A stretch of DNA of 64,000 nt from Phoronis australis (taxonomy: Eukaryota; Phoronida; Phoronidae): contig NMRA01000130.1 of assembly GCA_002633005.1 (NCBI GenBank), forward strand, positions 478,531 through 542,530. Direction: 5' to 3'. Positions 12,101-22,692 of the stretch are shown here, one piece after another. Numbering within the stretch: the stretch's first letter is position 1; each line of letters opens with the position of its first letter. The notes under the pieces were generated by a model. It saw nothing but the letters and a program-made list of their open reading frames with translations, was not told the origin of the DNA and did not search any database. A program made the position numbers and the translations under genes.

Positions 12101-15100
12101 TAACTTAATATTTAAGAGACGTAGAGTAAAATTCTTGAATTATGAAACTCGCGCTTTGTGCCATTTGAAGTCAAATAGTAAAGAAGTGGTGTATGTGGTA
12201 ATATTGCTTCATTTTGCATTTGTTCTTTATAACACAATATTCAATGTTCATTAATTTGTGAAATATGACGAAAGCAGAAATTAAGGTTTTTTTAATTGTT
12301 TTTCTTTGTGCAATAGACCCATGACCTTTAATACAGAAACAAAATTTGATTGATTGATTGATATAATTGTTGATGAATCCGATGCATGGTTGTCTGCTCG
12401 TGATTGCATTTTAAGATTGTGTAGGTCCCTAGAAAAATGTCCAATTTTTGCCAACTTTGGAACATCGTATCTTAGAAATGACTGATCGGACTCTTATGAA
12501 ACTAGTAAATGCTTTGTACACTGTTCTACAAAATGTGGCTAGGAATTGTTTTTAAAATGTTTCACTTTTGAATGCGGTGCTATAAGAAAAAGGATTTATA
12601 TGATTTTCATGAAACAATTAATCAGTTCCATAAAACAAAAAAACAAAACGATTATTTAGAACACAGTAACAGCATTTTTGAGATTATATTTTGAACATTT
12701 ATATCGTACAAAATTTGGTCATGTTATCGGCCCCGTTGTTTGCTATGTAATGTACCTTTTTTGTTCAATTTTCCTTAAAAAGCAAGGTCACGTGACTCAC
12801 TTAGTAGCAGATTGGTATAAGTCGAAGATCAAATTCTTCGGAATTTCTACTTTCAGAAAATATATACCTTTGCTGAGTTAAAATCTATTGTTTTGCAGAC
12901 ATTTGACTTAATGTACAGGCTTGTCGATAAGACACTGAGAGTTTTTAGTCATAAATCATTTCTAACGAAACTATTAATGTTTATCTGAAAATTAATGGAT
13001 TCAATCCTTACTCACCCGCAAGCCATTCAAATTGACATTCCTTCTTTGCAGATATCTGTTAATGAGGCTGCAGCACAGATTTGTAAATTCATACCAGCAT
13101 TGATGACAAGACGTGATGAGTTGTTTCCCCTGGCTAGACAGGTGGTGAGGGACAGCGGCTACCAGTACTCAAAGGGCCACTCCAGGTGAGTTAATGGTCA
13201 CTCTTAGCTGACCCTTGACATGTGGAGTCACTCAGGTGACCTTTCTGCGTGGGTCACTCTTTTGTTTTATTGTAATATTGTACTATTTGTCAATAAATCA
13301 TATTGTTTAAATGACCTGTAGTAATGGGAGACTTTCAGAAAGTGACGAGGACTGATTATGTGAAGCCGGTGACTCGTATCGCCACCTAGCTGTTCGAGGA
13401 GCAACTTCGTCTTTGCAGCGGGTGGCAGAGGAGAACAGTGTGACTTTGTGAAAAGACCCTTTTACAATGTATGTGATTAGACGTGATGTGTTTTTGACAA
13501 AAGGTACAAGTGCCTCCCCGTCATCTAGAGTTCCCTGGTATCTGGTCCCACATGACCAGTCACCATGTTGCTATTTGCTTCCTAGCCACACTGTGGCTTA
13601 TAAATCAAAATGTCCAAGGAGACCAGTTCATAAAAAATAGGCTATACAAATACAAGAAATCGTTTGTCCTCACTAAACAATAAGAGTAAATAACAGGGGT
13701 CTGTTTTATGAAAAGTGACTTTTGGTCTTGCGCTCGTACTTCACAAGTGCTGAAAAAACGTTTGGTTAAATAATTATGAGTGCATCACAGTCTAGAAATA
13801 ATTTGTAGAAATTATATTAGCAGCCAGCAGTTATGTGCATGTTATGAAAATTTTTGCCCTTTTGCCCAGGAGTGATATTATTAATTTTCAGAAATACTTG
13901 TGTTGTGATGAGACCAAATTTAGTGTTAAGTCACTTAACACGAAAGAGACCCCTGTGTTCGGTTGCATGAAACAGTCCCAAATAGGGACTCCACTAAGTT
14001 CCCAAAATATTGTGTATTTGTTTCTTTCTTCACTCTCAGATGTTATATTCTTCTATCATTTTATCTTTGTTATGAGCTCCTCCTTGACTACTGACATTTT
14101 CTAATAATATAACTAAAAACTGAGCCCTTAATTAAGTCAAATTAATTAGGGACTTAGTCCTTAAATTAGGTGCGTTGCGTGAAAAGATACCTAATTATTT
14201 TCAATAATATTGAGAATTCAACTTATAGTTTCCTCTCAATTCGTATCAAAGTCAAAAACTGACTTGATTATGAGACTTAAACAGTACAATAAAGGACAAT
14301 CAGTGTTTTCACAAGTCCACAAATACGCAGTAGATTTAGGGAACTTAGTTAAGTCCCTATTTGGGACTGTTTCATGCAACATAGCACTGGTCTTCCTACT
14401 TGCTAAATAAATGCGTTACAAATGAAACAGAGTTATTTGTCATAAAAAACGAACTGATTTTGAATACCTATCTCATCAAAGATGGGACAAACTAACATGA
14501 CCTCAGCAAATAACGCTGGTCAGAGATCTGTGTAGAGAATACAAGAGCAAACCAAACGATTGTATTATATCATCCTTTACACATGGGGGAGTACAAAATT
14601 CATACAACCGTTTCGCAATAAGAGTGAAAATTCCACAATGGCCAATTTAAACTTTCAGCGGTACGACTTCACATATAAACTGAGAATGTATGGATCTGTT
14701 ATCTTAATAAATGCTTCTTTAAATAAAATTCTGTTTGATAGTTTGCTTTGAACAATTCTTAGCCTTTGTTTTCTCAGAATTTCAACCCTCCATTCAGACT
14801 CTGAATGATCCGTCGATTTCATTTTGTCATTTTCCATAATGTGCTGGGGGGAGTCTTTAATCAAGGATCGAGTTGATCTTATCTAAGTTTTCTATTACCT
14901 GTAGTTTATTGCTTAATGACAATCTACAGCACTACAATCAAAGGGCTAGATCACAATCAAGTATCTGTGATAAGTATACCTGTCCGTACTCCGAACAATG
15001 CAACACTATAAATGATTACAAGGGAGGGACAATTGACCAAGTTTTAGATGGATGGTTGCCCTACCATAAATCCAACTTGAGGTTGCTCAGTGTCAGAATT

Positions 15101-17536
15101 TCTCCATCATGTGTTGTCATGGCTTGTTTTAGTCATTTGGGCTGGTTTTTGTGAACAGCGTCATATATCATTATGTATACCGTATTCGCCCTAATAAGCA
15201 CCCAGGGCGCTTACAAAAATTCGCGCTTCAGAAAGGGGGGGCTTATTTTAGCCCAAAAGTGGTTGAAACCTGGTCTCCAAAACGGGTGAAATCATAAGCT
15301 AGAATTCATCAAATTTACGCTCTTTGACGCATCTGTAACCGTATGACAGTTTCTATAAAATTGCAGTGCGTTGCTATCAAACTTTGTAGTTAAATTACGA
15401 GCATTCAGAAAATCCCACTGCCAAAAAATTGCCGACTGATGTGTCGCTGCCTCGCGATCACTGATAGGTCAACTTGAATTCTTGAGTACAAATAGAGTTT
15501 CGACTCAACAAATTACCTGAAGTCCTCCTCAAGTTTTCAAAATACTGTCCCTATGATTTTTAAGTTCCTGTGGAGTCGGGATTAACAGCATATTTAGTCC
15601 AAATCTGCGCTAGATCATACTCCGCAACACGAGAAGAATCTCTGGACGAACCCACATGTTGTTGTCACATGATGCTTGCTTTGAAGTTCATCTGCGTATT
15701 GTGTAAGTCAGCGAGCACGTGCGTGTCATCCGATGGGAGTTCATTTGCCAGAGTAAACGCGAACTAAGGAAATTAGCACAAGCGGTAAAGCAGAATGGGT
15801 TTTATTTAGCGCTTCTTGATCTCATCTGCTCAAAAACGTTCATGAATTGTCTCGGTAAGGCCGATGTCATCGAGTCGCCGGGTGACTGGTTGCATGACTG
15901 TCTTACAGTTATTTTCCAGGAGATTCAGGTGGTGTAAGGGTGCGGAAGTGTTCACCATAGTGGGTCATTTTGACTTTAAAAACACCAAGATTATGACTAA
16001 CTTAATAATTCCCCCTTAAAATATTGCAAATGTTTTTTACGGTATTAGAAACTTTCGGAAATAATCATATGCCAGTATTTATTTCTTACTGATGCTATAC
16101 TACCCGTTTCATGAATAAATAGTTCCCGAAGACTAATCTTCGATGACAGGTACTTGTCAGTAGCGCGCGCTTCATGGCCACGTGCTTTTGACTGGACAAA
16201 GGTCAAGTTTTTATTAGTCTTCTGTCCGCGCTTGCGTTCTTTTTGAAGCAAGGCGGAAGTTTGAAGTGTATAGTCACGGCTAAATATCGACATAGCGGCG
16301 AGGCTCATGGTCTACAAATTCTGCGCACATTGATTTTTTCAAGACTGTTGGTTCTAATTGATAAATTGAATACGTTAGTGTAGAATTTTAGAACTGTAGG
16401 TAAGGCATTTTTCACATGTACACAGCGTTTGTGGACTGGGCGCTTATTTTAGCAAAGTCTGAAAATGCGTGGGGGCACTTATAGGGCGAATAGGTTAAGT
16501 GATTTCAAAAGGGAATGATTTTGTTGCCATCTGGTGATGAGTAAAATAACTAGGTTAGTAAAAAGGGTTCACCCAAGCACCACCAGAGGGACTTAGAGAG
16601 TGTTAGCCAATCAGTTGTGGTCGGTTATTTATAATATTCTGTTGCTCTGGATGGGTCACTCTAATTGTCACTCAGGGTGGCTTCTCAATATGCTGGTTGT
16701 TGTCTCCAGTGGTCACTCAGAGGTGGTTGTTCTTAATGACAGAACCTATTAAGTTGCGCTTATGACTTAGTGTTGGTTAAATAATTAACCAGGTTATTGT
16801 CACTTTTAATGGCCACCTTAGGTACAGGGCTACTCCAGTGGTCAGTTCAAGTTAATTACTCCTATGTTAAGTCGTAGTTAGCTTCTCAAATCACTGCTCT
16901 GTTTTCCTATGGTCACTTGGGGCGGTACGTTGCCCTCACCTCTGAGTTGATCATTCTAGTGGTCAGTCTTGGGAGAGTGTTGTAATAATTTCATGTGTGT
17001 TACGCTCTCCCTGTATCGGTAAAAACATTGCCAGTTGAAGGGGTTGATTTACGTAAGTCCAGGTCACAACAAATGTTAGTTTTGTGCATTTAATATGTGA
17101 TAATTTTTCAGAGCTCAAAGTGAGACTCCTGTTGCCAAAAGAATGAAGTTAGACCTTGCCTCTAGCGATTCCAATGGCTCAGACTTCGACAAAACCAAGG
17201 CAGAGGTATAGTTGTCTGAACTGGTGATTGGTTAAGATACATGCAGTGAAAGTAAATCAAGTGCATGACTTTAAATCTAGTTGCAGAGGCAGTCAGAGAT
17301 TTGAACCACGTAGGGTAATTTCGTAAAATTTAATATGCTAATTTAAAGGTTTCGGTCAAAAATTTTTATTCGGGCAGTAGCGTGCAGAGGTCTGGTGATG
17401 CCTGGGGTGGTTGTCTCTACTCAAATGCATGGACCCTAGTACTAAGAAAAGGAAAAAATGAAACGTAAAATAGAAACTTGATTGAAGATGAGTTTGCAGT
17501 GGTAATATCATTACTGTTGTTGTTGTTGTTGTTGTT

Positions 17537-17568
<32 letters not shown>

Positions 17569-20500
17569 ATTTATTCACCAAGTAAACATCAATACCAAGT
17601 ATGAGTAAAAATTATCAGTATTCTTAGTACGTGTTGTTTAATAAATAAAGATTGACAAAAGTTTGAAACATTGGTGTTTAATCCATGATTTGATGTCAAA
17701 TTGTAAAAATTAATGTGTCGTCTGCTGTCTTCACCAGGGTCGTCTGAAGGACATCGTTAATGGGTTACAACAGATCGCTGACATTCAGGAACAGATTAAA
17801 CTGAAAATTGAGGAGGCGAAAGAACAGGAAGAGTACGAAGTGATTCACGGACTTCAGGTGATAAAGACATTCTGTTACTAAAAACTTAAATAGATCTTTT
17901 CTTAAAATTATATTAAGCCCTGTTTTGGAGATTTCATCCAAAATTGGTTCCATCACTTCCTGACACACAATGGCTGAACTTGATTGATTTTGCCAGCTAC
18001 GCTGAGTCATCCAGCTAAGGGATCTGATTGGCATTCAATGATGACTTCTGGCTCATAGACCAATGAGGTGAATTAGCCGGTTGCAGCCAATTAGTCTATC
18101 CTATGAGAGACAAATACATTATTTTAACTATCACTTCTTCACTGCGTCACATAGTGGATCCTATGTTTGATTTGTGCGGCTATTCCCCGCAGTTGTCACC
18201 TTAGTGCACCCAAACTGTTAGTCATGTTTGCTGATTTAAAAGGCTTTGTTAATAGTTTTTAAGGTTTTTCTGAACTTTTGATTGTAGACTTCAGTGACGG
18301 AGCATAGTTAAAAGGATACTAAACCCTGTTTAGGGGATTTCAGCTAATCCTCGCTCTAAACCCTGCTAATGCACTATTCGTGTGAAAACAGTATTCAACT
18401 AATAACACTTGAACTGTGCCATAAAATGGATTGTGTGGTTTCTGGCGGGTGGTTTTCCTTGTAGATTCTGCCTAACTCAGCTAATGCGTTAGTCAGTTTT
18501 CAAACTTGTTCCAAACTTTTGAGGGTCGATGAGGGTTGTGTAAATGACTTCAGAATGGAAGTTTATACAGATGCATCTGTTAATAGGCTAGAATTGGACT
18601 TAGTATCCTTTTAAGTTTCCACAATATGTAGTGACTGAGTCTTTGATATCTGTTAAAAAGCCAAGACTTAGTTTAGCATCCTTTGAAGTTGGTGTGTAGA
18701 TGGCTTTACTTATCTTGTTGTTTTCATCCCTGCGTTTCTGTTTCTTTATGTGTGTAATAGCTACTCTACTGTTTGTATATTGCTGTGTTGCATTACAGTC
18801 TTCCTGTTTTTGCTGCCTATTTTCCTGAAATTCTGTATTGCTTCCCCTCTGTCAAAACAGAGGCTATTGGACGTGCATCTACACCCCAAAAATAACACCT
18901 ATAAGCCACACCTCTGCACAGTATGCAACTTTTAAGGTTGTATGGACCTTATCAACAACCATGTGCTGTGCTATCACTGAAGAGGCCACCTTCATTTTAA
19001 ATATCACAATAAATAAATAAATGTGCGTTTAGCCAAATATCTGCAGTATGTTAAGTATATACTTTCTGATATCGGAAAGCCTGAAAATTTTGAATTTTCA
19101 CTTCATACCAATCAGTCATTAATTGGGTCATGTCTTTATTGAAATTTATTCAAAATAGTTTGGTGCATTATTTTATAGGAGAACTATCGTTATCGGTTTT
19201 TAATACCATGACCAAGATTTTTTTGAAATTTCAAGAAGGATATGAAAATTTTGTAAATCACCCTTTTGTTTTCATTTTATGCGGCAACAGTCGAGTTTTT
19301 TCCTAAAATTCCTGAAGGTACTAATTTTTGATAGCCTCACATGCTAAACTAGAACGATTTAAAAGCAAATCCTAACAGTATTTGGATGCTATTGCGTAAA
19401 GAACAGTATCTGAAAGTTTTCTCCTGAATACAATCGGGCATCTCCGAGATGTTAGGGTACAAAATCATGATATGGAATTTGCACCGTGTTTGAATGTTTG
19501 CCCTGTGAGAACACCGTAGTTCGTTTCACACCACTGACCTTGTTGCTTGAACTTTCAGAAATCTCTAGAAGAATGTGCTAGTGAACAGCTGAAGTTATTG
19601 ACAGAGCAAGCTGAGATTAAGAGGAGGGAGAAACTATGCCATAAGTGAGTAGCGTTTTCACACTCAAAATTTTTCTCAGAATTCTCAATCAACTGCAATT
19701 GATCTTGCGAAAATCGACCTTGTATTGAAGGCGTGTTCCTCTTTCTAGTGAGGCATCGTTTGTAGAATTTGATTGTTGGACTAATCGATGTCGGGCAGAC
19801 GCTATTTTTCAAACTGAATAAAAATCAGTTTTACCATCAATTGTGTTGTTTTAGTCTCCAAAGATGTCTCAAATTTAAGACTTTTTGCAGTGTGAAAGAA
19901 ACGATGTCTACTGTGAAAGTTTGTGGTAGCGGAGTTTGTTGTATAGGCTAACAGTTCTTAAATTGTAATAAACTTGTTGAAAATACACACCAAAATTGTA
20001 AATAATGCGGTTTCGTGTTTGTAATTAAACACAAAACAGTCAAGTCCTCAAACTTAGTATAATTTCTCAGCAGTTTAATTCGTAATCTGAAACATGCTTT
20101 GGTGATTGTTTTTAATGCTGAGGTGCATTTTGATTTCAGGAAATCTCTGGAGCCCAACGGGCTAGATGACAATGGTGAGTGTGCGCCATTTTCTTAATAT
20201 GCAGTGGTGACGTACGGATCGCGAGATGGTGGTAGAGTGCTTAGGGGACACGGGCTTAACCATGGGTGCCACATCGGGCCACAGCCCCTCGTTCGTGGCA
20301 AAAAGTCCTCCGGCGGTTAAAACTTATTTCAGTTTTGCATTTGAATGCCTCCAGAGTTGCCACACACTTCACCCTCCCTTCCTGGTCCTCGACAACAATT
20401 TTGCACTCGACTCCCTCTGTTGGATACTTCTGGCAACCCCGGTGTTGCTCTCTCCTGGAGATTTGAGGATTTCACGTTGTTGTGAATGTTTTTGCTGTCT

Positions 20501-21333
20501 TCATGCTGTCAAATTATTAATGTTGAGCTAAGGATTTGTGCTGAAAAGTCCAACATTGCTCCATGTGTGTAAGTGACGGTTTTTACGCTTTATTTCGCTC
20601 ACCGGAATTTTTAGAGTTGCACTCTGAGTCCATGTTATGTTTTTCGAAATATATGCTTACAGTAAAATATCACCAATTTTGAACAAAAGTGATTGCCAAG
20701 TTAACCTATTTTTCATTTTTGTGAAAACGCGAAATTTGTCAAAGCATCGCCTGATGCCAGCTATGGTCTAGAACATGAAAATAAACATTTATTTGATGTT
20801 ACTTAATATCCTGTATGAAAATATAAAAAAATATAGAAGTCCACTTGTCCACCATAGTGTGTCCTGATTTGGTGACAATTTACCGTTAGTACCTATTAAT
20901 TTTTACCCTTTTGGTATGCCTTCTACAAACATATATTATTGCTTTTGTTATTAGTACTAACAGTTATAAGTAGGCAGTTTTAAACGTAGGTAAATTTTCT
21001 CTTGTAGACTCCGCCAACTACAGCAATACATCGTCACCACAAGCAGCAGAAGAGAAGCCGGATATTCTCAATGTCCCAGCCAAGAAGAACGTCGAGGAGA
21101 ACCGGCAGTTCGTACATGAGACATTATTCGATGAAGGTCTTCGTATTGCCCAGCAGTATGGAATGGCAGATTTTGCCGAAGAACTCACCGAGTTGAAGCC
21201 GAAGTTTGTCGGGGCAGATAAAACGGAAACCGGTGCTATAGACTATAACACAGCTGAGGAGAGTGAGTCTGATGGAAACGCCACAGACCAGTCTAGTCAT
21301 GTTGTGAATGGGAGTGGCCAGTCTGTCTCATAA
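5980..21333 (+). CDS. NAB: NAB (EGR-binding) transcriptional corepressor, last nine coding exons; 5' partial
   Basis: Coding exons: 5980-6197, 10083-10229, 11955-12074, 13052-13185, 17112-17205, 17738-17857, 19559-19644, 20140-20174, 21008-21333. All junctions are AG/GT and the phases match throughout, giving 425 visible residues and a TAA stop. Family evidence: the NCD2 core [16 protein letters not shown] then VNEAAAQ is nearly identical to vertebrate NAB1/NAB2, and the C-terminal [11 protein letters not shown] matches NAB2. NAB proteins bind the R1 region of EGR zinc-finger factors through NCD1 and repress in the nucleus through NCD2 and a C-terminal CHD4/NuRD-interacting segment. NCD1 is absent from the window, and the first visible exon starts inside a split codon, so at least one exon lies upstream. 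A basic patch AKRMKLD follows NCD2, then a strongly charged coiled coil. The neighbour is STAT in convergent orientation. I am sure of the family; NAB1 versus NAB2 is not applicable outside vertebrates. Confidence 0.95.
7017..7092. repeat. Near-perfect hairpin with CTCF-like core
   Basis: Arms of about 30 bases (aaacatttttaagtctggtc and its complement, then agcacgccacc / ggtggtgtgct) around a 13-base loop. The left arm tip reads CCACCAGGTGGCGTG on the other strand. Confidence 0.75.
7681..8177. mobile_element. MITE family A copy 1
   Basis: About 500 bp, ends TGTAGGACC / GTCCTACA. The interior matches the copies at 12419, 22209 and 32545 over its length. Confidence 0.75.
8560..8783. mobile_element. 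MITE family B copy
   Basis: Left gtaaaatgtcaccaatttcg + gaca, right the complement of gtaaaatttcaccaatttaa + gaca: a clear roughly 24-bp TIR. Confidence 0.7.
9126..9261. repeat. 68-bp tandem duplication
   Basis: Two copies beginning cacaactaatattagtttac, about 95% alike. Confidence 0.88.
10083..10229 (+). CDS. NAB: NAB exon b (start of NCD2)
   Basis: Acceptor tgttgcag/GAT, donor GAT/gtaaga; 49 codons, phase 0 at both ends. The peptide runs [20 protein letters not shown] to KKEINREID and aligns with the first helix region of NCD2 (vertebrate [20 protein letters not shown]). Confidence 0.88.
10230..11954 (+). other. NAB intron b-c
   Basis: A 1.7-kb intron with one probable family B element; the rest shows nothing recognisable. 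The 11.5-12.25 kb reading frames around exon c are shadows. Confidence 0.8.
10627..10991. mobile_element. Probable MITE family B copy
   Basis: Left attctacagtttaggaca; right complement attacagtaaaaattttcaa + gtttagga. Confidence 0.5.
11955..12074 (+). CDS. NAB: NAB exon c (NCD2 core)
   Basis: Acceptor tttcccacag/TAC, donor GAA/gtaagt; 40 codons, phase 0/0. It holds the most conserved NAB block, [18 protein letters not shown], followed by MSMHE, equivalent to the vertebrate LTLHE/LSLHE. This exon alone identifies the family. Confidence 0.95.
12419..12935. mobile_element. MITE family A copy 2
   Basis: Starts tgtaggtccctagaaaaatg; the internal block caaggtcacgtgac and the end segment tgtacaggcttgtcgataag align with copy 1. 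It occupies most of NAB intron c-d. Confidence 0.72.
13052..13185 (+). CDS. NAB: NAB exon d (end of NCD2)
   Basis: Acceptor ctttgcag/ATA, donor TCCAG/gtgagt; 44 codons plus two bases. [13 protein letters not shown] and [15 protein letters not shown] match vertebrate TVNEAAAQLC and LLTRRDELFALARQ. It completes NCD2. Confidence 0.95.
13695..13954. mobile_element. MITE family C copy (TIR AGGGGTCT.TTT..TGAAAAGTGACTT)
   Basis: AGGGGTCTGTTTTATG at left, complement of AGGGGTCTCTTTCGTG at right, with inner tttggtcttgcgctc / gatgagaccaaat arms. Possibly Harbinger-type. Confidence 0.68.
13962..14380. mobile_element. MITE with nearly identical long TIRs (recent)
   Basis: GTTGCATGAAACAGTCCCAA at the left end and its exact complement at the right end; similarity extends about 42 bp (through actaagttccc). 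It lies eight bases from the previous element. Confidence 0.82.
15181..16492. mobile_element. 1.3-kb TIR element (ends CGTATTCGCCCTAATAAG / complement)
   Basis: Left cgtattcgccctaataagca with gggcgctta, right gcgcttattttagc through cacttatagggcgaata. Small open frames inside (15570-15937 +, 16045-16308 -) are not recognisable as transposase, so it is probably non-autonomous. Confidence 0.75.
17112..17205 (+). CDS. NAB: NAB exon e (nuclear-localisation-like patch)
   Basis: Acceptor tttttcag/AGC, donor GAG/gtata; it enters in phase 2 and leaves in phase 0. [19 protein letters not shown] corresponds to the vertebrate SPKRIKVED region. The basic cluster KRMK is a plausible nuclear-localisation or SUMO-type motif (inference). 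Confidence 0.85.
17513..17567. repeat. (TTG)n microsatellite
   Basis: About 18 near-perfect TTG units with one TTA, in the 532-bp intron e-f. Confidence 0.95.
17738..17857 (+). CDS. NAB: NAB exon f (coiled coil, first half)
   Basis: Acceptor cttcaccag/GGT, donor CAG/gtgata; 40 codons, phase 0/0. [20 protein letters not shown] then [17 protein letters not shown] has heptad-like spacing of I/L with many E, K and Q, so it is probably a coiled coil. Confidence 0.82.
17858..19558 (+). other. NAB intron f-g
   Basis: A 1.7-kb intron containing the 18308 MITE; otherwise nothing recognisable. Confidence 0.75.
18308..18614. mobile_element. TTAA-flanked MITE (piggyBac/Kolobok type)
   Basis: TTAA + AAGGATACTAA at left, TTAGTATCCTT + TTAA at right: a perfect 11-bp TIR with TTAA target duplication. 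Confidence 0.75.
19559..19644 (+). CDS. NAB: NAB exon g (coiled coil, second half)
   Basis: Acceptor actttcag/AAA, donor CATAA/gtgagt; 28 codons plus two bases. [20 protein letters not shown] then KRREKLCH continues the coiled coil from the preceding exon in the same phase. Confidence 0.8.
19645..20139 (+). other. NAB intron g-h
   Basis: Unique AT-rich sequence of 495 bp. I see nothing in it beyond splice signals. Confidence 0.7.
20140..20174 (+). CDS. NAB: NAB exon h (35-base microexon)
   Basis: Acceptor tgatttcag/G, donor AATG/gtgagt. One base completes AAG, eleven codons follow ([11 protein letters not shown]), then one base is carried to the last exon. It is too short to find by reading frame alone; phase closure on both sides supports it. 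Skipping it would shift the frame. Confidence 0.72.
20661..20886. mobile_element. MITE family B copy
   Basis: Left agtaaaatatcaccaatttt + gaaca, right the complement of gtaaattgtcaccaaatcag + gaca. It lies in NAB intron h-i (20175-21007); the remaining 600 bp of that intron is unremarkable. Confidence 0.62.
21008..21333 (+). CDS. NAB: NAB last coding exon with TAA stop
   Basis: Acceptor tctcttgtag/AC. An Asn/Ser-rich start is followed by [20 protein letters not shown], matching the vertebrate NAB2 block HILQQTLMDEGLRLA in the C-terminal corepressor (CHD4-interacting) region. An acidic tail ending SGQSVS follows, with TAA at 21331-21333. Confidence 0.93.
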
Positions 21334-22208
21334 CATTTCCATGGCAACAAGCACCGTCCTTAAACTTAGCTGGTCCTTGAGACAGTCGTGAGGTTGTAAA
21401 AGATTAACTGGCTCATCTCTGAGGTCTTGACAACGACATCAATATTCACTAGGTGGCGCTAGTAAATCTGTGGTGTCATCTGGGTTACAACAAAGGTCCC
21501 TTAGATCAGGGATGTAGCCCTGTAGATAGACAGGTTTTGTTATTACTCTGTTCCATTGGAGCTACATTTTGCCCGGTTTAGCTGGCTAAAAATGAAAATC
21601 AAATTAGGTCCGTTACTCTTATAAAATCGGTCTCATGGTATTCCTTACTGTGATAGGAGTCTATTTCCATTACATACAAGAACATTGAGAGCAGAGTTTA
21701 TCGGGGTTGGCCAACCCTAAAATTGCGAATTCGAAAATGTCTTGAGTTGATGGCTCATTCAGCAACAATCGGATAAGCCTTGTAATCTTTTCAACCCCAA
21801 AATTTTTTGCTTAGGAATTCAACATTGACAACGGTGAAATTCCCCTTTAATAGCAGGCACATATTGTTAGCATCAGCGCCACCTAGTATGTGGAGAACAC
21901 AGCTGAAGTGATGAAGATTTTATTGCAGCATTTGTGTTGTTAATATTGAAACGATTCTACAATCCACAAAGTGCCCTTGTTTTATTGGTTAACAAATTTA
22001 CCATGAATGTCTTCAAACACAAAAGTGGCTAAAAGTCGTTTTGTGGACAATGGTATGTAAAATAGTAAGGTGCTCTCTGTAGTGGGGGGTAGACCAGAGC
22101 CGAGAAAGCTATGTTTACCTTGCCTTTACTGTTTGCTGTTAGAAAGGTCAAAGGTCAAAGGTTGATGTCTTTATTCTTGTTCATGTAGGCGTTGTCACTT
22201 AAGTTTAT

Positions 22209-22692
22209 GTAGGACCTTAGAAAATATCCAAATTTGGCTAACTTCGGAATGTCATATACCAAAAATGGCTGATAGGGTTCATGTGCCATGCTTTGTGCAT
22301 TGTTCTCCAAAATTCTGTTGGGAATTGTTTATAAAATGTTCCACTTTTGCATGAGGGGTTGTAAAAATGTGGCTTTTACGAAAAGTATCAAAAGTTGCAT
22401 AAAACAAAAATGAAATATTCAAATTAGAAAAATGACAATGTTTTTAAGATTTCATTTTGAACGCCCATACGAAATGAAATTAACGATGTTATTAATTCAT
22501 TTGTTTTCCTGAGCATGTTCCTATCCATTTTTGTTAAATTTTACACAAGACATGGTCATGCGATCTAATTAATGACAGCTTCGTTTAAAGTTAAACTTTC
22601 TACTTTCAGAAAGAATATACTTTTGCTGACGTTATTGCTATAGTTTTGTAGATATCCGGCGTAATACTCTGACTAGTAGATAAGGCCCTACA
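22209..22692. mobile_element. MITE family A copy 3
   Basis: Starts tgtaggaccttagaaaatat, ends gtagataaggccctaca; the complete length matches copies 1 and 2. Confidence 0.72.

Larger units (their letters stand above)
13186..17111 (+). other. NAB intron d-e
   Basis: A 3.9-kb intron, about half of it three transposon insertions (13695, 13962, 15181). The remainder has a CTCF-like site near 16578 and no coding sequence. Confidence 0.8.
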
